The position numbers were made by a program, and so were the translations under genes. A stretch of 11,420 nt of DNA, taken from contig CAYIKP010000014.1 in NCBI GenBank assembly GCA_964364225.1, forward strand, positions 1 through 11,420. The letters are read 5' to 3'. Shown here piece after piece: positions 11,027 through 11,420 of this stretch (within the stretch, counting starts at the first letter, position 1; each line of letters begins with the position of its first letter). The notes beneath the pieces are model-generated. The model worked only from the letters and a program-made list of their open reading frames with translations. It did no database searches and was not told the DNA's origin. Source of the stretch: 12-FULL-44-12b sp964364225 (GTDB lineage: Bacteria; Patescibacteriota; Minisyncoccia; Phycocordibacterales; Zambryskibacteraceae).

Positions 11027-11034
11027 ACCTCTGT

Positions 11035-11063
11035 ATATTACCACTAAGTTAATAAAAAGTCAA
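11035..11063 (-). promoter_or_regulatory. promoter of the 10514-11026 gene, predicted leaderless
   Basis: TTGACT (11063-11058, 5 of 6), a 17-nt spacer ending TGG and TAATAT (11040-11035). The ATG at 11026 is 8 nt after the -10. Confidence 0.7.
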
Positions 11064-11125
11064 GGACTTTCTATTGGGCACTTTTTAACTTGAAATTAGG
11101 CCATTTTTTAAGCATTATTGGCTTA

Positions 11126-11238
11126 TTGCCGGGACGGGCTTACACCCGCTCCGGCAGCATTCGGATTAAATAACCTCGCAAGCGAGTTATTTATCTTCAC
11201 TTGCCGGGACGGACCTAAGCCCGCTCCGGCAGCATTCG
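11126..11238 (+). repeat. two tandem minihelix repeats resembling the tRNA-Leu acceptor
   Basis: Copies at 11126-11163 and 11201-11238 (75-nt period) share TTGCCGGGACGG, a variable 10-nt centre and GCTCCGGCAGCATTCG. Each folds as TGCCGG/CCGGCA with an inner CGG/CCG stem. Between and after them lie hairpins that share the apex GCAAGC: AAATAAC.CTCGC-AA-GCGAG.TTATTT (11168-11192) and CCATGC-AA-GCATGG (11249-11262). The next TTGCCGG, about 78 nt on, is the start of tRNA-Leu itself. The CTCCGGCA half equals the 3' acceptor strand and discriminator of that tRNA. Confidence 0.8.
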
Positions 11239-11280
11239 AACCAAATGCCCATGCAAGCATGGTCGCTTGGCTTCTCACTT

Positions 11281-11364
11281 GCCGGAGTGGCGGAATGGTA
11301 TACGCACACGACTCAAAATCGTGCGGGGCAACCCTTGAGAGTTCAAGTCTCTCCTCCGGCACCA
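11281..11364 (+). tRNA. tRNA-Leu (anticodon CAA), CCA encoded
   Basis: Class II cloverleaf: acceptor GCCGGAG/CTCCGGC, anticodon stem CACGA/TCGTG with loop CTCAAAA and CAA at 11314-11316, variable arm CGGGGCAACCCTT, T arm GAGAG-TTCAAGT-CTCTC, discriminator A and encoded CCA (11362-11364). Its first 33 nt resemble tRNA-Leu(TAA) at 540-621, as expected of isoacceptors. Confidence 0.96.
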
Positions 11365-11401
11365 AAATGGAACTTAGCGGTTGAGAACCAACCAAGGAGT
11401 G

Positions 11402-11420
11402 GGCGTGCCGTAGGCACGCC
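11402..11420 (+). other. GC-rich hairpin at the window edge
   Basis: GGCGTGCC-gta-GGCACGCC is a perfect 8-bp stem with the same GTA triloop as the second arm of the Tyr and Trp elements. It starts 37 nt after tRNA-Leu and the window stops at its last base, so what follows is unknown. Confidence 0.5.

Noticed and set aside
11123..11395. 90-codon open frame on the minus strand
   Set aside because: It is the antisense of tRNA-Leu(CAA) and of the minihelix repeats. The apparent repeat NAAGAG..PSRQ is only the translated hairpin.

Overview
The window is AT-rich, with short genes and short gaps. The gene set is a pared-down translation and proteostasis set: IF-2 without its N-terminal extension, RbfA, bL33, MiaA and a Clp disaggregase, with six tRNA genes spread between them. 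This composition, together with membrane-anchored pseudo-protease-like and Gly/Pro-rich orphan proteins, suggests a Patescibacteria (CPR) genome, probably Parcubacteria-like. That placement is inference from gene content, not a phylogeny.

Layout. On the minus strand (1-3192): tRNA-Lys(CTT), a small G+C-richer orphan gene with its own Shine-Dalgarno site and terminator, tRNA-Leu(TAA), tRNA-Cys(GCA), then the DUF4446-infB-rbfA operon, transcribed leftwards from 3155. On the plus strand (3205-8873): a NifS/IscS-like cysteine desulfurase, a membrane-anchored trypsin-fold protein that has lost its catalytic triad, a ClpB/ClpC-type double AAA+ ATPase, tRNA-Tyr, an unknown 103-residue protein, and ribosomal protein bL33 (rpmG). 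On the minus strand again (8909-11063): tRNA-Trp with a structured trailer, a small two-helix membrane protein, miaA, and a membrane-anchored Gly/Pro-rich protein. The right end has a tandem repeat that imitates the acceptor stem of the tRNA-Leu(CAA) gene that follows it.

The most interesting content is non-coding. About 50 nt downstream of both tRNA-Tyr and tRNA-Trp lies a roughly 100-nt element. The two copies align without gaps over 99 positions (about 77 identical by eye), and six base pairs in four helices change in a compensatory way. The 3' arm of each element is a copy of the T-loop-to-acceptor end of its own neighbouring tRNA, and the 5' arm is complementary to it. I do not recognise this as a described RNA family. 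Two other long inverted repeats, the leader of the pseudo-protease gene (4441-4574) and the miaA 3' end (9487-9611), share parts of the design or a sequence motif. They may be relatives, but this is much less certain.

Expression signals fall into three classes. Five transcription units (DUF4446-infB-rbfA, clpB/C, rpmG, miaA, and the Gly/Pro-rich protein) have a sigma70-like -10 box only 7-9 nt before the ATG, which predicts leaderless mRNAs. Two small orphan genes have an extended -10, a leader with a strong Shine-Dalgarno site, and an intrinsic terminator. Two genes (4575 and 8385) start a few nucleotides after a long hairpin element and have no Shine-Dalgarno site.
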